Below are positions 1 through 14,539 of a stretch of DNA of 64,000 nucleotides, piece after piece. Each line of letters begins with the position of its first letter. Within the stretch, counting starts at the first letter, position 1. The stretch is from Hydractinia symbiolongicarpus. Lineage: Eukaryota; Cnidaria; Hydrozoa; Anthoathecata; Hydractiniidae. The stretch is from positions 1,736,001-1,800,000 of the forward strand of contig NC_079883.1 in NCBI RefSeq assembly GCF_029227915.1. Direction: 5' to 3'. A program made the translations under genes and the position numbers. Under the pieces are notes generated by a model that worked only from the letters and a program-made list of their open reading frames with translations, was not told the DNA's origin and did no database searches.

Positions 1-1020
1 GCCCTGGACTCGGCCCGTATAGTCAGAAGTATACAAAAGAAGGACTCAGGGAGTAAATTGATTTCCCGAACAATTTTTCAAATTATTTCTGCACCACTAG
101 AACGAAAGAGACTTGTAGTTTTCAAAAATGTCTTCATTTTTGATTAGACGCTGAATAAAAGAAGTTTAATAGCCGGCAAACGAAAACCGCGATTTTCCCT
201 AAATCCCGGACTCGGCCTGTATAGTCAAAAGTACACAGAGGTAGTACTCAGGGAGTAAACTCATTTCCCGAACGATTTTTTAAATCATTTTTTCACCACT
301 AAAACGCAAGAGACTTGTAGTTTTCAAAAGTGTTCACATTTTTGATGAGACGGTGAATGAAAGAGATTTAATTGCCGGCAAATCAAAACCCGCGATTTCT
401 CGTAAATCACGGTTTTGGCCCGTATAGTCCAATGTATACAAAGAAAGTACCCTGTGAGTAAACTCATTTTCAGAACGATTTTTTAAATTACTTTTTCACC
501 ATTAAAACGCATGCGACATGTAGTTTTCAAAAATGTTTTCATTTTTTATGAGACGTTGAATAAAAGAAGTTTAATCGCCGGCAAACGAAAACCCGCGATT
601 TTCCCTAAATCCCGGACTCGGCCCGTATAGTCAAAAGTATACAAAGGAAGTACTCAGGAAGTAAACTGATTTCCTTAACGATTTTTCAAATTATTTCTGC
701 ACCACTAGAACGAAAGGAAGTTGTAGTTTTCAAAAATATTTTCATTTTTAATAAGACGTTGAATGAAAGAAGTTTAATAGCCGGCAAACGAAAACCCGCG
801 ATTTTCCCTAAATCCCGGACTCGGCCCGTATAGTCAAAAGTATACAAGGGAAGTACTCAGGGAGTAAACTCATTTACAGAACGATTTTTCAAATTATTTC
901 TGCACCACTAGAACGAATGATAGTTGTAGTTTTCGAAAATGTTTCTATTTTTGATGAGACGCTAAATAAAAAAAGTTTAATAGCCGGCAAACGAGACCGC
1001 GATTTTCCCTAAATCCCGGA

Positions 1021-2990
1021 CTCGGCCTGTATAGTCAAAAGTATACGGAGGAAGTACTCAGGGAGTAAACTCATTTCCCGAACGATTTTTTAAATTATTT
1101 TTTCACCACTAAAACGCAAGAGACGTGTAGTTTTCAAAAGTGTTCACATTTTTGATGAGACGCTGAATGAAAGAGGTTTAATTGCCGGCAAACCAAAACC
1201 CGCGATTTTCCGTAAATCTCGGGCTTGGCCCGTATAGTCCAATGTATACAAAGAAAGTACCCTGTGAGTAAACGAATTTTCAGAACAATTTTTTAAATTA
1301 CTTTTTCACCATTAAAACGCATGTGACATGTAATTTTCAAAAATGTTTTCATTTTTTATGAGACGCTGAATAAAAGAAGTTTAATCGCCGGCAAACGAAA
1401 ACCCGCGATTTCCCCTAAATCCCGGACTCGGCCCGTATAGTCTACAAAGGAAGTACTCAGGCAGTACACTGATTTCCTTAACGATTTTCCAAATTATTTC
1501 TGCACCACTAGAACAAAAGGAAGTTGTAGTTTTCAAAAATGTTTTCATTTTTAATAAGGCGTTGAATGAAAGAAGTTTAATAGCCGGCAAACGAAAACCC
1601 GCGATTTTCCCTAAATCCCGGACTCAACCCGTATAGTCAAAAGTATACAAGGGAAGTACTCAGGGAGTAAACTCATTTACAGAACGATATTCTAAATTAT
1701 TTTTTCACCATCAAAACGCATGAGACATGTAGTTTTCAAAAATGTTTTCATTTTTGATGAGACGCTGAATAAAAGAAGTTTAATCGCCAGCAAACGAAAA
1801 CCCGCGATTTCCCCTAAACCCTGGACTCGGCCCGTATAGTCAGAAGTATACAAAGGAAGGACTCAGGGAGTAAATTGATTTCCCGAACGATTTTTCAAAT
1901 TATTTCTGCACCACTAGAACGAAAGAGACTTTTAGTTTTCAAAAATGTCTTCATTTTTGATTAGACGCTGAATAAAAGAAGTTTAATAGCCGGCAAACGA
2001 AAACCGCGATTTTCCCTAAATCGCGGACTCGGCCTGTATAGTCAAAAGTACACAGAGGAAGTACTCGGGGAGTAAACTCATTTCCCGAACGATTTTTAAA
2101 TCATTTTTTCACCACTAAAACGCAAGAGACTTGTAGTTTTCAAAAGTGTTCACATTTTTGATGAGACGCTGAATGAAAGAAGTTTAATTGCCGGCAAACC
2201 AAAACCCGCGATTTCCCGTAAATCACGGGCTTGGCCCGTACAGTCCAATGTACACAAAGAAAGTACCCTGTGAGTAAACGAATTTTCAGAACAATTTTTT
2301 AAATTACTTTTTCACCATTAAAACGCATGTGACATGTAATTTTCAAAAATGTTTTCATTTTTTATGAGACGCTGAATAAAAGAAGTTTAATCGCCGGCAA
2401 ACGAAAACCCGCGATTTCCCCTAAATCCCGGACTCGGCCCGTATAGTCTACAAAGGAAGTACTCAGGCGGTAAACTGATTTCCTTAACGATTTTCCAAAT
2501 TATTTCTGCACCACTAGAACAAAAGGAAGTTGTAGTTTTCAAAAATGTTTTCATTTTTAATAAGACGTTGAATGAAAGAAGTTTAATAGCCGGCAAACGA
2601 AAACCCGCGATTTTCCCTAAATCCCGGACTCAACCCGTATAGTCAAAAGTATACAAGGGAAGTACTCAGGGAGTAAACTCATTTCCAGAACGATATTCTA
2701 AATTATTTTTTCACCATCAAAACGCATGAGACATGTAGTTTTCAAAAATGTTTTCATTTTTGATGAGACGCTGAATAAAAGAAGTTTAATCGCCAGCAAA
2801 CGAAAACCCGCGATTTCCCGTAAATCCCGGACTCGGCCCGTATAGTGAAAAATATACAAAGAAAGTACCCAGTGAGTAAACTCATTTCCCGAACGATTCT
2901 TGAAATTATTTTTACACCACTAAAACGCATGAGACTTGTAGCTTTCAAAAATGTTTTCATTTTTGATGAGACGCTGAATAAAAGACGTTT
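1021..2990. repeat. Satellite A five-monomer duplication (~1006 bp offset)
   Basis: The CTCGGCCTGTATAG variant at 1021 recurs at 2028, and the open-frame blocks at 1381-1590 and 2387-2596 match almost base for base. The offset of 1006-1007 bp is five monomers with a few net bases lost. The same marker also occurs at 211. Block limits are approximate. Confidence 0.75.
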
Positions 2991-4855
2991 AATTGCCGGC
3001 AAACCAAAACCCGCGATTTCCCGTAAAACACGGGCTTGGCCCGTATAGTCCAATGTATGCAAAGAAAGTACCCTGTGAGTAAACTCATTTTCAGAACGAT
3101 TTTTTAAATTACTTTTTCACCACTAAAACGTATGAGACATGTAGTTTTCAAAAGTGTTTTCATTTTTGATGAGACGCTGAATAAAAGACGTTTAATCGCT
3201 GGCAAACAAAAACCTGCGATCTCCCGTTAATCCCGGGCTTGGCCCCTATAGTCGAATGTATATAAAGAAAGTAGCCGGAGAGTAAACTAATTTCCCGAAC
3301 GTTTTTTCAAATTATTTCTGCACTACTAGAACGAACGAGACTTGTAGTTTTCAAAAATGTTTTCATTTTTGATGAGACGCTAAATAAAAGACGTTTAATC
3401 GCCGGCAAACGAAAACCCGCGATTTTCCCTACATCCCGGACTGGGCCCGTATCGTTAAAAGTATGCAAAGGAAGTACTCAGGAAGTAAACTCATTTCCCG
3501 AACGATTTTTTAAATCATTTTTTCACCACTAAAACGCATGAGACTTGAAGTTTTCAAAAATGTTTTCATTTTTGATGAGACGATGAATAAAAGAAGTTTA
3601 ATCGCCGGCAAACGAAAACTCGCGATTTCCCGTAAATCCCGGACTGGGCCCGTATAGTGAAAAGTATACAAAGAAAGTACCCAGTGAGTAAACTCATTTC
3701 CCGAACGATTTTTGAAATTATTTTTTCACCACTAAAACGCATGAGACTTGAAGTTTTCAAAAATGTTTTCATTTTTGATAAGACGCTGAATAAAAGAAGT
3801 TTAATCGCCGGCAAACGAAAACTCGCGATTTCCCGTAAATCCCGGACTCGGCCCGTATAGTGAAAAATATACAAAGAAAGTACCCAGTGAGTAAACTCAT
3901 TTCCCGAACGATTCTTGAAATTATTTTTACACCACTAAAACGCATGAGACTTGTAGCTTTCAAAAATGTTTTCATTTTTGATGAGACGCTGAATAAAAGA
4001 CGTTTAATTGCCGGCAAACCAAAACCCGCGATTTCCCGTAAAACACGGGCTTGGCCCGTATAGTCCAATGTATGCAAAGAAAGTACCCTGTGAGTAAACT
4101 CATTTTCAGAACGATTTTTTAAATTACTTTTTCACCACTAAAACGCATGAGACATGTAGTTTTCAAAAATGCTTTCATTTTTGATGAGACGCTGAATAAA
4201 AGAAGTTTAATCGCCGGCAAACGAAAACCCGCGATTTCCCCTAAATGCCGGACTCGGCCCGTATAGTCAAAAGTATACAAAGGAAGTACTCAGGGAGTAA
4301 AGTGATTTCCTGAGCGATTTTTCAAATTATTTCTGCACCACTAGAACGAAAGGGACTTGTAGTTTACAAAAATGTTTTCATTTTTGAGGAGACGCTAAAT
4401 AAAAGACGTTTAATCGCCGGCAAACGAAAACCCGCTATTTTCCCTACATCCCGGACTGGGCCCGTATCGTTAAAAGTATGCAAAGGAAGTACTCAGGAAG
4501 TAAACTCATTTCCCGAACGATTTTTTAAATCATTTTTTCACCACTAAAACGCATGAGACTTGAAGTTTTCAAAAATGTTTTCATTTTTGATGAGACGCTG
4601 AATAAAAGAAGTTTAATCGCCGGCAAACGAAAACTCGCGATTTCCCGTAAATCCCGGACTGGGCCCGTATAGTGAAAAGTATACAAAGAAAGTACCCAGT
4701 GAGTAAACTCATTTCCCGAACGATTTTTGAAATTATTTTTTCACCACTAAAACGCATGAGACTTGAAGTTTTCAAAAATGTTTTCATTTTTGATAAGACG
4801 CTGAATAAAAGAAGTTTAATCGCCGGCAAACGAAAACCCGCGATTTCCCCTAAAT
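2830..4855. repeat. Satellite A five-monomer HOR, two copies offset 1015 bp
   Basis: Marker monomers repeat at exactly 1015 bp (5 x 203): the GTGAAAAATATACAAAG variant at about 2845 and 3860, and the GTGAAAAGTATACAAAG variant at about 3657 and 4672. The third expected copy near 4875 carries a different subtype, so the HOR has two copies. Limits are approximate. Confidence 0.8.
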
Positions 4856-4860
4856 CCCGG

Positions 4861-7800
4861 ACTCGGCCCGTATAGTCAAAAGTATACAAAGGAAGTACTC
4901 AGGGAGTAAACTGATTTCCTTAACGATTTTTCAAATTATTTCTGCACCACTAGAACGAAAGGAAGTTGTAGTTTTCAAAAATGTTTCCATTTTTAATAAG
5001 ACGTTGAATGAAAGAAGTTTAATAGCCGGCAAACGAAAACCCGCGATTTTCCCTAAATCCCGCACTCAGCCCGTATAGTCAAAAGTATACAAGGGAAGTA
5101 CTCAGGGAGTAAACTCATTTCCAGAACGATATTTTAAATTATTTTTTCACCATCAAAACGCATGAGACATGTAGTTTTCAAAAATGTTTTCATTTTTGAT
5201 GAGACGCTGAATAAAAGAAGTTTAATCGCCGGCAAACGAAAACCCGCGATTTCCCCTAAATCCTGGACTCGGCCCGTATAGTCAGAAGTATACAAAGGAA
5301 GTACTCAGGGAGTAAACTGATTTCCTTAACGATTTTTCAAATTATTTCTGCACCATTAAAACGAAAGGAAGTTGTAGTTTTCAAAAATGTTTCCATTTTT
5401 AATAAGACGTTGAATGAAAGAAGTTTAATAGCCGGCAAACGAAAACCCGCGATTTTCCCTAAATCCCGGACTCAGCCCGTATAGTCAAAAGTATACAAGG
5501 GAAGTACTCAGGGAGTAAACTCATTTCCCGAACGATTTTTTAAATCATTTTTTCACAACTAAAACGCAAGAGCCTTGTAGTTTTCAAAAGTGTTTTCATT
5601 TTTGATGAGACGCTGAATAAAAGAGGTTTAATTGCCGGCAAACCAAAACCCGCGATTTCCCGTAAATCACGGGCTTGGCCTGTATAGTCGAATGTATACA
5701 AAGAAAGTACCCTGTGAGTAAACTCATTTCCAGAACGATTTTTTAAATTATTGTTTCACCACTAAAACGCATGAGACATGTAGTTTTCAAAAATGTTTTC
5801 ATTTTTGATGAGACGCTTAATAAAAGAAGTTTAATCGCCAGCAAACGAAAAACCGCGATTTCCCCTAAATCCCGGACTCGGCCCGTATAGTCAAAAGTAT
5901 ACAAGGGAAGTACTCAGGGAGTAAACTGATTTCCTTAACGATTTTTCAAATTATTTCTGCACCACTAGAACGAAAGGGAGTTGTAGTTTTCAAAAATGTT
6001 TTCATTTTTGATAAAACGTTGAATGAAAGAAGTTTAATAGCCGGCAAACGAAAACCCGCGATTTTCCCTAAATCCCGGACTCAGCCCGTATAGTCAAAAG
6101 TATACAAGGGAAGTACTCAGGGAGTAAACTCATTTCCCGAAAGATTTTTTAAATCATTTTTTCACCACTAAAACGCAAGAGACTTGTAGTTTTCAAAAGT
6201 GTTCACATTTTTGATGAGACGCTGAATGAAAGAGATTTAATTGCCGGCAAACCAAAACCCGCCATTTCCCGTAAATCACGGGCTTGGCCCGTATAGTCCA
6301 ATGTATACAAAGAAAGTACCCTGTGAGTAAACTCATTTTCAGAACGATTTTTTAAATCACTTTTTCACCATTAAAACGCATGCGACATGTAGTTTTCAAC
6401 AATGTTTTCTTTTTTTATGAGACGCTGAATAAAAGAAGTTTAATCGCCGGCAAACGAAAACCCGCGATTTCCCCTAAATCCCGGACTCGGCCCGTATAGT
6501 CAAAAGTATACAAAGGAAGTACTCAGGGAGTAAACTGATTTCCTTAACGATTTTTCAAATTATTTCTGCACCACTAGAACGAAAGGAAGTTGTAGTTTTC
6601 AAAAATGTTTCCATTTTTAATAAGACGTTGAATGAAAGAAGTTTAATAGCCGGCAAACGAAAACCCGCGATTTTCCCTAAATCCCGCACTCAGCCCGTAT
6701 AGTCAAAAGTATACAAGGGAAGTACTCAGGGAGTAAACTCATTTCCAGAACGATATTTTAAATTATTTTTTCACCATCAAAACGCATGAGACATGTAGTT
6801 TTCAAAAATGTTTTCATTTTTGATGAGACGCTGAATAAAAAAAGTTTAATCGCCGGCAAACGAAAACCCGCGATTTCCCCTAAATCCTGGACTCGGCCCG
6901 TATAGTCAGAAGTATACAAAGGAAGTACTCAGGGAGTAAACTGATTTCCTTAACGATTTTTCAAATTATTTCTGCACCACTAAAACGAAAGGAAGTTGTA
7001 GTTTTCAAAAATGTTTCCATTTTTAATATGACGTTGAATGAAAGAAGTTTAATAGCCGGCAAACGAAAACCCGCGATTTTCCCTAAATCCCGGACTCAGC
7101 CCGTATAGTCAAAAGTATACAAGGGAAGTACTCAGGGAGTAAACTCATTTCCCGAAAGATTTTTTAAATCATTTTTTCACAACTAAAACGCAAGAGACTT
7201 GTAGTTTTCAAAAGTGTTTTCATTTTTGATGAGACGCTGAATGAAAGAGGTTTAATTGCCGGCAAAAAAAAACCCGCGATTTCCCGTAAATCACGGGCTT
7301 GGCCCGTATAGTCGAATGTATACAAAGAAAGTACCCTGTGAGTAAACTCATTTCCAGAACGATTTTTTAAATTATTGTTTCACCACTAAAACGCATGAGA
7401 CATGTAGTTTTCAAAAATGTTTTCATTTTTGATGAGACGCTTAATAAAAGAAGTTTAATCGCCGGCAAACGAAAACCCGCGATTTCCCTTAAATCCCAGA
7501 CTCGGCCCGTAAAGTCAAAAGTATACGAGGGAAGTACTCAGGGAGTAAACTGATTTCCTTAACGATTTTTCAAATTATTTCTGCACCACTAGAACGAAAG
7601 GGAGTTGTAGTTTTCAAAAATGTTTTCATTTTTGATAAGACGTTGAATGAAAGAAGTTTAATAGCCGGCAAACGAAAACCCGCGATTTTCCCTAAATCCC
7701 TGACTCAGCCCGTATAGTGAAAAGTATACAAGGGAAGTACTCAGGGAGTAAACTCATTTCCCGAAAGATTTTTTAAATCATTTTTTCACCACTAAAACGG

Positions 7801-7980
7801 AAGAGACTCTTAGTTTTCAAAAGTGTTTTCATTTTTGATGAGACGCTGAATGAAAGAGGTTTAATTGCCGGCAAAACAAAACCCGCGATTTCCCGTAAAT
7901 CACGGGCTTGGCCCGTATAGTCGAATGATTACAAAGAAAGTACCCTGTGAGTAAACTCATTTCCAGAACGATTTTTTAAA
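4861..7980. repeat. Satellite A eight-monomer HOR, two copies offset 1624 bp
   Basis: CGCACTCAGC occurs at 5061 and 6685, and TCCTGGACTC at 5261 and 6885, both 1624 bp apart (8 x 203). The second copy is interrupted at 7980 by the truncated-monomer junction. Confidence 0.8.
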
Positions 7981-8000
7981 TCCCTAAATCCCGGACTCGG
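7921..8000. repeat. Truncated satellite A monomer junction at 7980/7981
   Basis: The sequence jumps from GAACGATTTTTTAAA directly to TCCCTAAATCCCGG, so about 116 bp of the monomer (the hairpin and GCCGGC part) is missing. This shifts the register of the array: spacings across the point are no longer whole multiples of 203 (6685 to 10020 is 3335 bp, or 16.43 monomers). It looks like an internal deletion or an unequal-exchange scar. Confidence 0.8.
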
Positions 8001-10439
8001 CCCGTATAGTCAAAAGTATACAAAAGAAGTACTCAGGGAGTAAACTGATTTCCTGAACGATTTTTCAAATTATTTCTGCACCACTAGAACGAAAGGGAGT
8101 TGTAGTTTTCAAAAATGTTTTCATTTTTGATAAGACGTTGAATGAAAGAAGTTTAATAGCCGGCAAACGAAAACCCGTGATTTTCCCTAAATCCCGGACT
8201 CAGCCCGTATAGTCAAAAGTATACAAGGGTAGTACTCAGGGAGTAAACTCATTTCCCGAAAGATTTTTTAAATCATTTTTTCACCACTAAAACGCAAGAC
8301 ACTTGTAGTTTTCAAAAGTGTTCACATTTTTGATGAGACGCTGAATGAAAGAGATTTAATTGCCGGCAAACGAAAACTCGCAATTTCCCCTAAATCCCGG
8401 ACTCGGCCCGTATAGTTAAAAGTATACAAGGGAAGTACTCAGGGAGTAAACTGATTGCCTTAACGATTTTTCAAATTATTTCTGCACTACTAGAACGAAA
8501 GGGAGTTGTATTTTTAAAAATGTTTTCATTTTTGATAAGACGTTGAATGAAAGAAGTTTAATAGCCGGCAAACGAAAACACGCGATTTTCCCTAAATCCC
8601 GGACTCAGCCCGTATAGTCAAAAGTATACAAGGGAAGTACGCAGGGAGTAAACTCATTTCCCGAAAGATTTTTTAAATCATTTTTTCACCACTAAAACGC
8701 AAGAGACTCTTAGTTTTCAAAAGTGTTTTCATTTTTGATGAGACGCTGAATGAAAGAGGTTTAATTGCCGGCAAAACAAAACCCGTGATTTCCCGTAAAT
8801 CACGGTCTTGGCCCGTATAGTCGAATGTATACAAAGAAAGTACCCTGTGAGTAAACTCATTTCCAGAACGATTTTTTAAATTTTTTTTACACCGCTAAAA
8901 CGCATGAGACTTTTAGTTTTCAAAATGTTTTCATTTTTGATGAGACGCTGAATAAAAGAAGTTTAATAGCCGGCAAACGAAAACCCGCGATTTCCCCTAA
9001 ATCCCGGACTCGGCCAGTATAGTCAAAAGTATACAAAGGAAGTACTCAGGGAGTAAACTGATTTCCCGAACGATTTTTCAAATTATTTCTGCACCACTAG
9101 AACGAAAGAGATTTGTAGTTTTCAAAAATGTTTTCATTTTTGATAAGACGCTGAATAAAAGAATTTTAATAGCCGGCAAACGAAAACCCGCGATTTTCCC
9201 TAAATCCCGGACTCGGCCCGTATAGTCAAAAGTATACAAAAGAAGTACTCAGGGAGTAAACTGATTTCCTGAACGATTTTTCAAATTATTTCTGCACCAC
9301 TAGAACGAAAGGGAGTTGTATTTTTCAAAAATGTTTTCATTTTTGATAAGACGTTGAATGAAAGAAGTTTAATAGCCGGCAAACGAAAACCCGCGATTTT
9401 CCCTAATTCCCGGACTCAGCCCGTATAGTCAAAAGTATACAAGGGAAGTACTCAGGGAGTAAACTCATTTCCCGAATGGTTTTTTAAATCATTTTTTCAC
9501 CACTAAAACGCAAGAGACTTGTAGTTTTCAAAAGTGTTCACATTTTTGATGAGACGCTGAATGAAAGAGATTTAATTGCCGGCAAACCAAAACCCGCGAT
9601 TTCCCGTAAATCACGGGCTTGGCCCGTATAGTCCAATGTATACAAAGAAAGTACCCTGTGAGTAAACTCATTTTCAGAAAGATTTTTTAAATTACTTTTT
9701 CACCATTAAAACGCATGCGACATGTAGTTTTCAAAAATGTTTTCATTTTTTATGAGACGCTGAATAAAAGAAGTTTAATCGCCGGCAAACGAAAACCCGC
9801 GATTTCCCCTAAATCCCCGACTCGGCCCGTATAGTCAAAGGTATACAAAGGAAGTATTCAGGGAGTAAACTGATTTCCTTAACGATTTTTCAAATTATTT
9901 CTGCACCACTAGAACGAAAGGAAGTTTTAGTTTTCAAAAATGTTTTCATTTTAAATAAGACGTTGAATGAAAGAATTTTAATAGCCGGCAAACGAAAACC
10001 CGCGATTTTCCCTAAATCCCGCACTCAGCCCGTATAGTCAAAAGTATACAAGGGAAGTACTCAGGGAGTAAACTCATTTCCAGAACGATATTTTAAATTA
10101 TTTTTTCACCATCAAAACGCATAAGACATGTAGTTTTCAAAAATGTTTTCATTTTTGATGAGACGCTGAATAAAAGAAGTTTAATCGCCGGCAAACGAAA
10201 ACCCGCGATTTCCCCTAAATCCCGGACTCGGCCCGTATAGTCAAAAGTATACAAAGGAAGTACTCAGGAAGTAAATTGATTTCCCGAACGATTTTTCAAA
10301 TTATTTCTGCACCACTAGAACGAAAGGGAGTTGTAGTTTTCAAAAATGTTTTCATTTTTGATAAGACGTTGAATGAAAGAAGTTTAATAGCCGGCAAACG
10401 AAAACCCGCGATTTCCCCTAAATCCCGGACGCGGCCCGT

Positions 10440-13400
10440 ATAGTCAAAAGTATACAAAGGAAGTACTCAGGGAGTAAACTGATTTCCCGAACGATTTTTC
10501 AAATTATTTTTGCACCACTAGAACGAAAGAGATTTGTAGTTTTCAAAAATGTTTTCATTTTTGATAAGACGCTGAATAAAAGAAGTTTAATAGCCGGCAA
10601 ACGAAAACCCGCGATTTTCCCTAAATCCCGGACTTGGGCCGTATAGTCAAAAGTATACAAAAGAAGTACTCAGGAAGTAAACTGATTTCCTGAACGATTT
10701 TTCAAATTATTTCTGCACCACTAGAACGAAAGGGACTTGTAGTTTTCAAAAATGTTTTCATTTTTGATAAGACGTTGAATGAGAGAAGTTTAATAGCTGG
10801 CAAACGAAAACCCGCGTTTTCGCGCAAATCCCAGACTCGGCCCGTATAGTCGACAGTATACAAAGAAAGTACCCAGCTAGTAAACTCATTTCCCGAACGA
10901 TTTTTTAAATTATTTTTACACCACTAAAACGCATGAGACTTTTAGTTTTCAAAAATGTTTTCATTTTTGATGAGACGCGGAATAAAAGACGTTTAATCGC
11001 CGGCAAACGAAAACCCGCGATCTCCCGTAAATCCCGGGCTTGGCCCGTATAGTCGAATGTATATAAAGAAAGTACCCAGGTAGTAAACTCATTTTCCGAA
11101 CGATTTTTCAATTTTTTTTACACCGCTAAAACGCATGAGACTTTTAGTTTTCAAAATGTTTTCAGTTTTGATGAGACGCTGAATAAAAGACGTTTAATCG
11201 CCGGCAAACGAAAACCCGTGATTTCCCGTAAATCCCGGGCTTGGCCCGTGTAGTCGAATGTATATAAAGAATGTACCCAGAGAGTAAACTGATTTCCCGA
11301 ACGAGTTTTCAAATTATTTCTGCACCACTAGAACGAATGAGACTTGTAGTTTTCAAAAATGTTTTCATTTTTGATGAGACGCTAAATAAAAGTAGTTTAA
11401 TAGCCGGCAAACGAAAACCCGCGATTTTCCCTAAATCCCGGACTCGGCCCGTATAGTCAAAAGTATACAAAGGAAGTACTCAGGAAGTAAACTCATTTTC
11501 CGAACGATTTTTTAAATCATTTTCTCACCACTAAAACGCATGAGACTTGTAGTTTTCAAAAGCGTTTTCATTTTTGATGAGACGTTAAATGAAAGAGGTT
11601 TAATAGCCGGCAAACGAAAACCCGTGATTTTCCGTAAATCCCGCGCTTGGCCCGTATTGGCCAATGTATACAAAGAAAGTACCCTGTGAGTAAACTCATT
11701 TCCAGAACGATTTTTTAAATTATCTTTTCACCACTAAAACGCATGCGACTTGAAGTTTTCAAAAATGTTTTCATTTTTGATGACACGCTGAATAAAAGAA
11801 GTTTAATCGCCGGCAAACGAAAACTCGCGATTTCCCGTAAATCCCGGACTCGGCCCGTATAGTCAAAAGTATACAAAAAAGTACCCAGGGAGTAAACTCA
11901 TTTCCCGAACGATTTTTTAAATTATTTCTGCACCACTAGAACGAGAGGGAGTTGTAGTTTTCAAAAATGTTTTCATTTTTGATGAGACGCTAAATAAAAG
12001 TAGTTTAATAGCCGGCAAACGAAAACCCGCGATTTTCCCTAAATCCCGGACTCGGCCCGTATAGTCAAAAGTATACAAAGGAAGTACTCAGGAAGTAAAC
12101 TCATTTTCCGAACGATTTTTTAAATCATTTTCTCACCACTAAAACGCATGAGACTTGTAGTTTTCAAAAGTGTTTTCATTTTTGATGAGACGTTAAATGA
12201 AAGAGGTTTAATAGCCGGCAAACGAAAACCCGTGATTTTCCGTAAATCCCGCGCTTGGCCCGTATTGGCGAATGTATACAAAGAAAGTACCCTGTGAGTA
12301 AACTCATTTCCAGAACGATTTTTTAAATTATCTTTTCACCACTAAAACGCATGCGACTTGAAGTTTTCAAAAATGTTTTCATTTTTGATGACACGCTGAA
12401 TAAAAGAAGTTTAATCGCCGGCAAACAAAAACTCGCGATTTCCCGTAAATCCCGGACTCGGCCCGTATAGTCAAAAGTATACAAAAAAGTACCCAGGGAG
12501 TAAACTCATTTCCCGAACGATTTTTTAAATTATTTCTGCACCACTAGAACGAGAGGGAGTTGTAGTTTTCAAAAATGTTTTCATTTTTGATAAGACGTTG
12601 AATGAAAGAAGTTTAATAGCCGGCAAACGAAAACCCGCGATTTTCCCTAAATCCCGGACTCAGCCCGTATAGTCAAAAGTTTACAAGGGAAGTACTCAGG
12701 GAGTAAACTCATTTCCCGAAAGATTTTTTAAATCATTTTTTCACCACTAAAACGCAAGAGACTCTTAGTTTTCAAAAGTGTTTTCATTTTTGATGAGACG
12801 CTGAATGAAAGAGGTTTAATTGCCGGCAAAACAAAACCCGCGATTTCCCGTAAATCACGGGCTTGGCCCGTATAGTCGAGTGTATACAAAGAAAGTACCC
12901 TGTGAGTAAACTCATTTCCAGAACGATTTTTTAAATTATTTTTTCATCACTAAAACGCATGGACATGTAGTTTTCAAAAATGTTTTCATTTTTGATGAGA
13001 CGCTGAATAAAAGAAGTTTAATCGCCGGCAAACGAAAACCCGCGATTTCCCCTAAATCCCGGACTCGGCCCGTATAGTCAAAAGTATACAAAGGAAGTAC
13101 TCAGGGAGTAAACTGATTTCCCGAACGATTCTTCAAATTATTTCTGCACCACTAGAACGAAAGAGATTTGTAGTTTTCAAAAATGTTTTAATTTTTGATA
13201 AGACGCTGAATAAAAGAAGTTTAATAGCCGGCAAACGAAAACCCGCGATTTTCCCTAAATCCCGGACTCGGCCCGTATAGTCAAAAGTATACAAAAGAAG
13301 TACTCAGGGAGTAAACTGATTTCCTGAACGATTTTTCAAATTATTTTTGCACCACTAGAACGAAAGGGACTTGTAGTTTTCAAAAATGTTTTCATTTTTG

Positions 13401-14530
13401 ATAAGACGTTGAATGAGAGAAGTTTAATAGCCGGCAAACGAAAACCCGCGTTTTCGCGCAAATCCCAGACTCGGCCCGTATAGTCGACAGTATACAAAGA
13501 AAGTACCCAGCTAGTAAACTCATTTCCCGAACGATTTTTTAAATTATTTTTACACCACTAAAACGCATGAGACTTTTAGTGTTCAAAAATGTTTTCATTT
13601 TTGATGAGACGGGGAATAAAAGACGTTTAATCGCCGGCAAACGAAAACCTGCGATCTCCCGTAAATCCCGGGCTTGGCCCGTATAGTCGAATGTATATAA
13701 AGAAAGTACCCAGGTAGTAAACTCATTTTCCGAACGATTTTTTAATTTTTTTTACACCGCTAAAACGCATGAGACTTTTAGTTTTCAAAATGTTTTCATT
13801 TTTGATGAGACGCTGAATAAAAGACGTTTAATCGCCGGCAAACGAAAACCCGTGATTTCCCGTAAATCCCGGGCTTGGCCCTTGTAGTCGAATGTATATA
13901 AAGAAAGTACCCAGAGAGTAAACTGATTTCCCGAACGAGTTTTCAAATTATTTCTGCACCACTAGAACGAATGAGACTTGTAGTTTTCAAAAATGTTTTC
14001 ATTTTTGATGAGACGCTAAATAAAAGTAGTTTAATAGCCGGCAAACCAAAACCCGCGATTTTCCCTAAATCCCGGACTCGGCCCGTATAGTCAAAAGTAT
14101 ACAAATGAAGTACTCAGGAAGTAAACTCATTTGCCGAACGATTTTTTAAATCATTTTCTCACCACTAAAACGCATGAGACTTGTAGTTTTCAAAAGTGTT
14201 TTCATTTTTGATGAGACCTTAAATGAAAGAGGTTTAATCGCCGGCAAACGAAAACCTGTGATTTTCCGTAAACCCCGCGCTTGGCCCGTATAGGCAAATG
14301 TATACAAAGAAAGTACCCTGTGAGTAAACTCATTTCCAGAACGATTTTTTAAATTATCTTTTCACCACTAAAACGCATGAGACTTGAAGTTTTCAAAAAT
14401 GTTTTCATTTTTGATGACATGCTGAATAAAAGAAGTTTAATCGCCAGCAAACGAAAACTCGCGATTTCCCGTAAATCCCGGACTCGGCCCGTATAGTCAA
14501 AAGTATACAAAAAAAGTACCCAGGGAGTAA
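10440..14530. repeat. Satellite A thirteen-monomer HOR, offset 2634 bp
   Basis: Several private variants repeat at exactly 2634 bp (13 monomers): CCCGCGTTTTCGCGCAAATC at 10811 and 13445, ACGAGTTTTC at 11301 and 13935, GCTAAATAAAAGTAG at 11381 and 14015, and CGCGCTTGG at 11642 and 14276. The shared block is about 1.4 kb and the rest of the unit lies between the copies. Confidence 0.78.
11341..12610. repeat. Satellite A three-monomer duplication offset 608 bp
   Basis: GCTAAATAAAAGTAGTTTAA occurs at 11381 and 11989, 608 bp apart (three monomers), followed by the same rare TTGGCCCGTATTGGC and GATGACACGCTG variants. It is nested inside the 13-monomer HOR, and the later 2634-bp partner near 14015 has only one copy, so it is probably a later event. 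Confidence 0.75.
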
Positions 14531-14539
14531 ACTCATATC

